From an uncultured Candidatus Altimarinota bacterium (GTDB lineage Bacteria > Patescibacteriota > Gracilibacteria > UBA4473): a DNA stretch of 6,793 nucleotides. Positions 6,276 through 6,793 of this stretch are shown in pieces (the stretch's first letter is position 1; every line of letters begins with the position of its first letter). The notes under the pieces were generated by a model. That model was not told the DNA's origin and did no database searches. It was given only the letters and a program-made list of their open reading frames with translations. The position numbers and the translations under genes were made by a program. Where the stretch lies: positions 1-6,793 of the forward strand of contig CALIGR010000097.1 of assembly GCA_938021445.1 (NCBI GenBank), written 5' to 3'.

Positions 6276-6299
6276 TTTCTTCCCAAAATCCTGTATAAA
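6272..6299 (+). promoter_or_regulatory. candidate promoter of the second voltage-sensor gene
   Basis: TTGATT (6272-6277) is followed after 16 bases by TATAAA (6294-6299). The ATG at 6309 is only nine bases beyond the -10 box, so the transcript would have a leader of a few bases at most. No Shine-Dalgarno sequence is present. The block TGTATAAA followed by nine A-rich bases and an ATG also occurs before the antitoxin gene (783-802). Confidence 0.5.
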
Positions 6300-6308
6300 A
6301 AAAGACAA

Positions 6309-6793
6309 ATGGAAAAATTCATTGATGTCTGTTTTAACCAACCGCTCTCTAAGCCAGCGAGGATGGTGAAAGGCGTTTTGGTTTTTCTGATTCTGCTTTC
6401 TATCGCGGTCATCCCGATTCACTTCATCCCAGCACTCGAATGGCTTGAGCCGACGATGGAAAACTTTGATAAATTTGTCGTGACCGTCTTCACTCTTGAA
6501 TACATCGCTCGAATCTATATTGCTAAAAATCCTCTCAAATACATCTTATCCTTTAGTGGGATTATAGATCTACTCGCCGTACTCCCCTTCTATCTTGCCA
6601 AGCTGGGACTCATTGGTAATCCGGCTATCTTTATGCTCTTACGGATTTTAAGAATCCTAAAAATGGGGAATCTTTTTGCTCAAGAGAGAGAAGAAACCTG
6701 CAAAGTAGCCAAGAAAAACCATGGTCGTTTTCGAGCTCAAGAAGGCGAAAGTATAGAGCGAATCGTCCAGGGACACGCCGTCATGTTTATTTT
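6309..6793 (+). CDS. voltage-sensor ion-transport protein, N-terminal part (cut by window end)
   Basis: I translated 161 codons from the ATG at 6309 without a stop; the frame runs off the right edge. The protein begins MEKFIDVCFNQPLSKPARMV and then shows a four-helix voltage-sensor domain: S1 (about 21-41), S2 (52-71, with the Kv-type pattern FTLEYIARIY), S3 (82-97, GIIDLLAVLPFYL with D87) and S4 (104-120, LLRILRILKMG with R112, R115 and K118). In an ordinary six-helix K+ channel a short linker and S5 would follow. Here about 35 highly charged residues follow (EREETCKVAKKNHGRFRAQEG), and hydrophobic sequence resumes only at the window edge (HAVMFI). The pore cannot be seen, so it may be a K+ channel with a long linker or a voltage sensor joined to something else. 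It differs clearly in sequence from the channel at 4746, so it is not a recent duplicate. Confidence 0.82.
   Translation, partial: MEKFIDVCFNQPLSKPARMVKGVLVFLILLSIAVIPIHFIPALEWLEPTMENFDKFVVTVFTLEYIARIYIAKNPLKYILSFSGIIDLLAVLPFYLAKLGLIGNPAIFMLLRILRILKMGNLFAQEREETCKVAKKNHGRFRAQEGESIERIVQGHAVMFI

Overview
The window looks like a fragment of a chromosome from an uncultivated, AT-rich bacterium. A Patescibacteria (CPR)-type lineage is my best guess. The reasons are a bacterial DnaK, a TrmB-like regulator of the sort common in those genomes, compact genes, several proteins I cannot place, and no recognisable Shine-Dalgarno sequence ahead of any of the nine starts. This placement is inference. Standard code 11 fits: the antitoxin ends in TGA and overlaps its toxin in the usual ATGA manner.

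Left block (1-1299). The 5' part of dnaK runs leftward off the window. Its promoter (TTGACA-N17-TAAAAT) carries two CIRCE-like inverted repeats, the operator type of the heat-shock repressor HrcA, and a strong REP-like hairpin lies in its leader. A Phd/YefM-type antitoxin and RelE/ParE-type toxin pair is transcribed divergently. It has its own promoter and a perfect ATACAT-N6-ATGTAT dyad that is a candidate autoregulatory operator. The better CIRCE copy lies between the two promoters, ending 3 bp from the toxin-antitoxin -35 box, so a heat-shock link to the pair is plausible.

Middle block (1374-3594). A 484-residue protein of unknown function follows an extended -10 box placed so close to its ATG that the mRNA is probably leaderless. 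Its 3' end overlaps by 77 bp the 3' end of a convergent TrmB-like winged-helix regulator.

Right block (3722-6793). Divergent from the regulator is a probable two-gene operon: a calcineurin-like metallophosphoesterase with all five metal-binding motifs, then, 10 bp later, a six-helix voltage-gated potassium channel with a C-terminal zinc ribbon. A leftward two-membrane-segment protein of unknown function follows. Divergent from it is the start of a second voltage-sensor protein, cut by the window end, whose sequence after S4 does not look like an ordinary channel. The short region between these last two genes has back-to-back candidate promoters around an inverted repeat.

No mobile element, tRNA, rRNA or CRISPR array is visible, and no gene-free stretch exceeds 300 bases.
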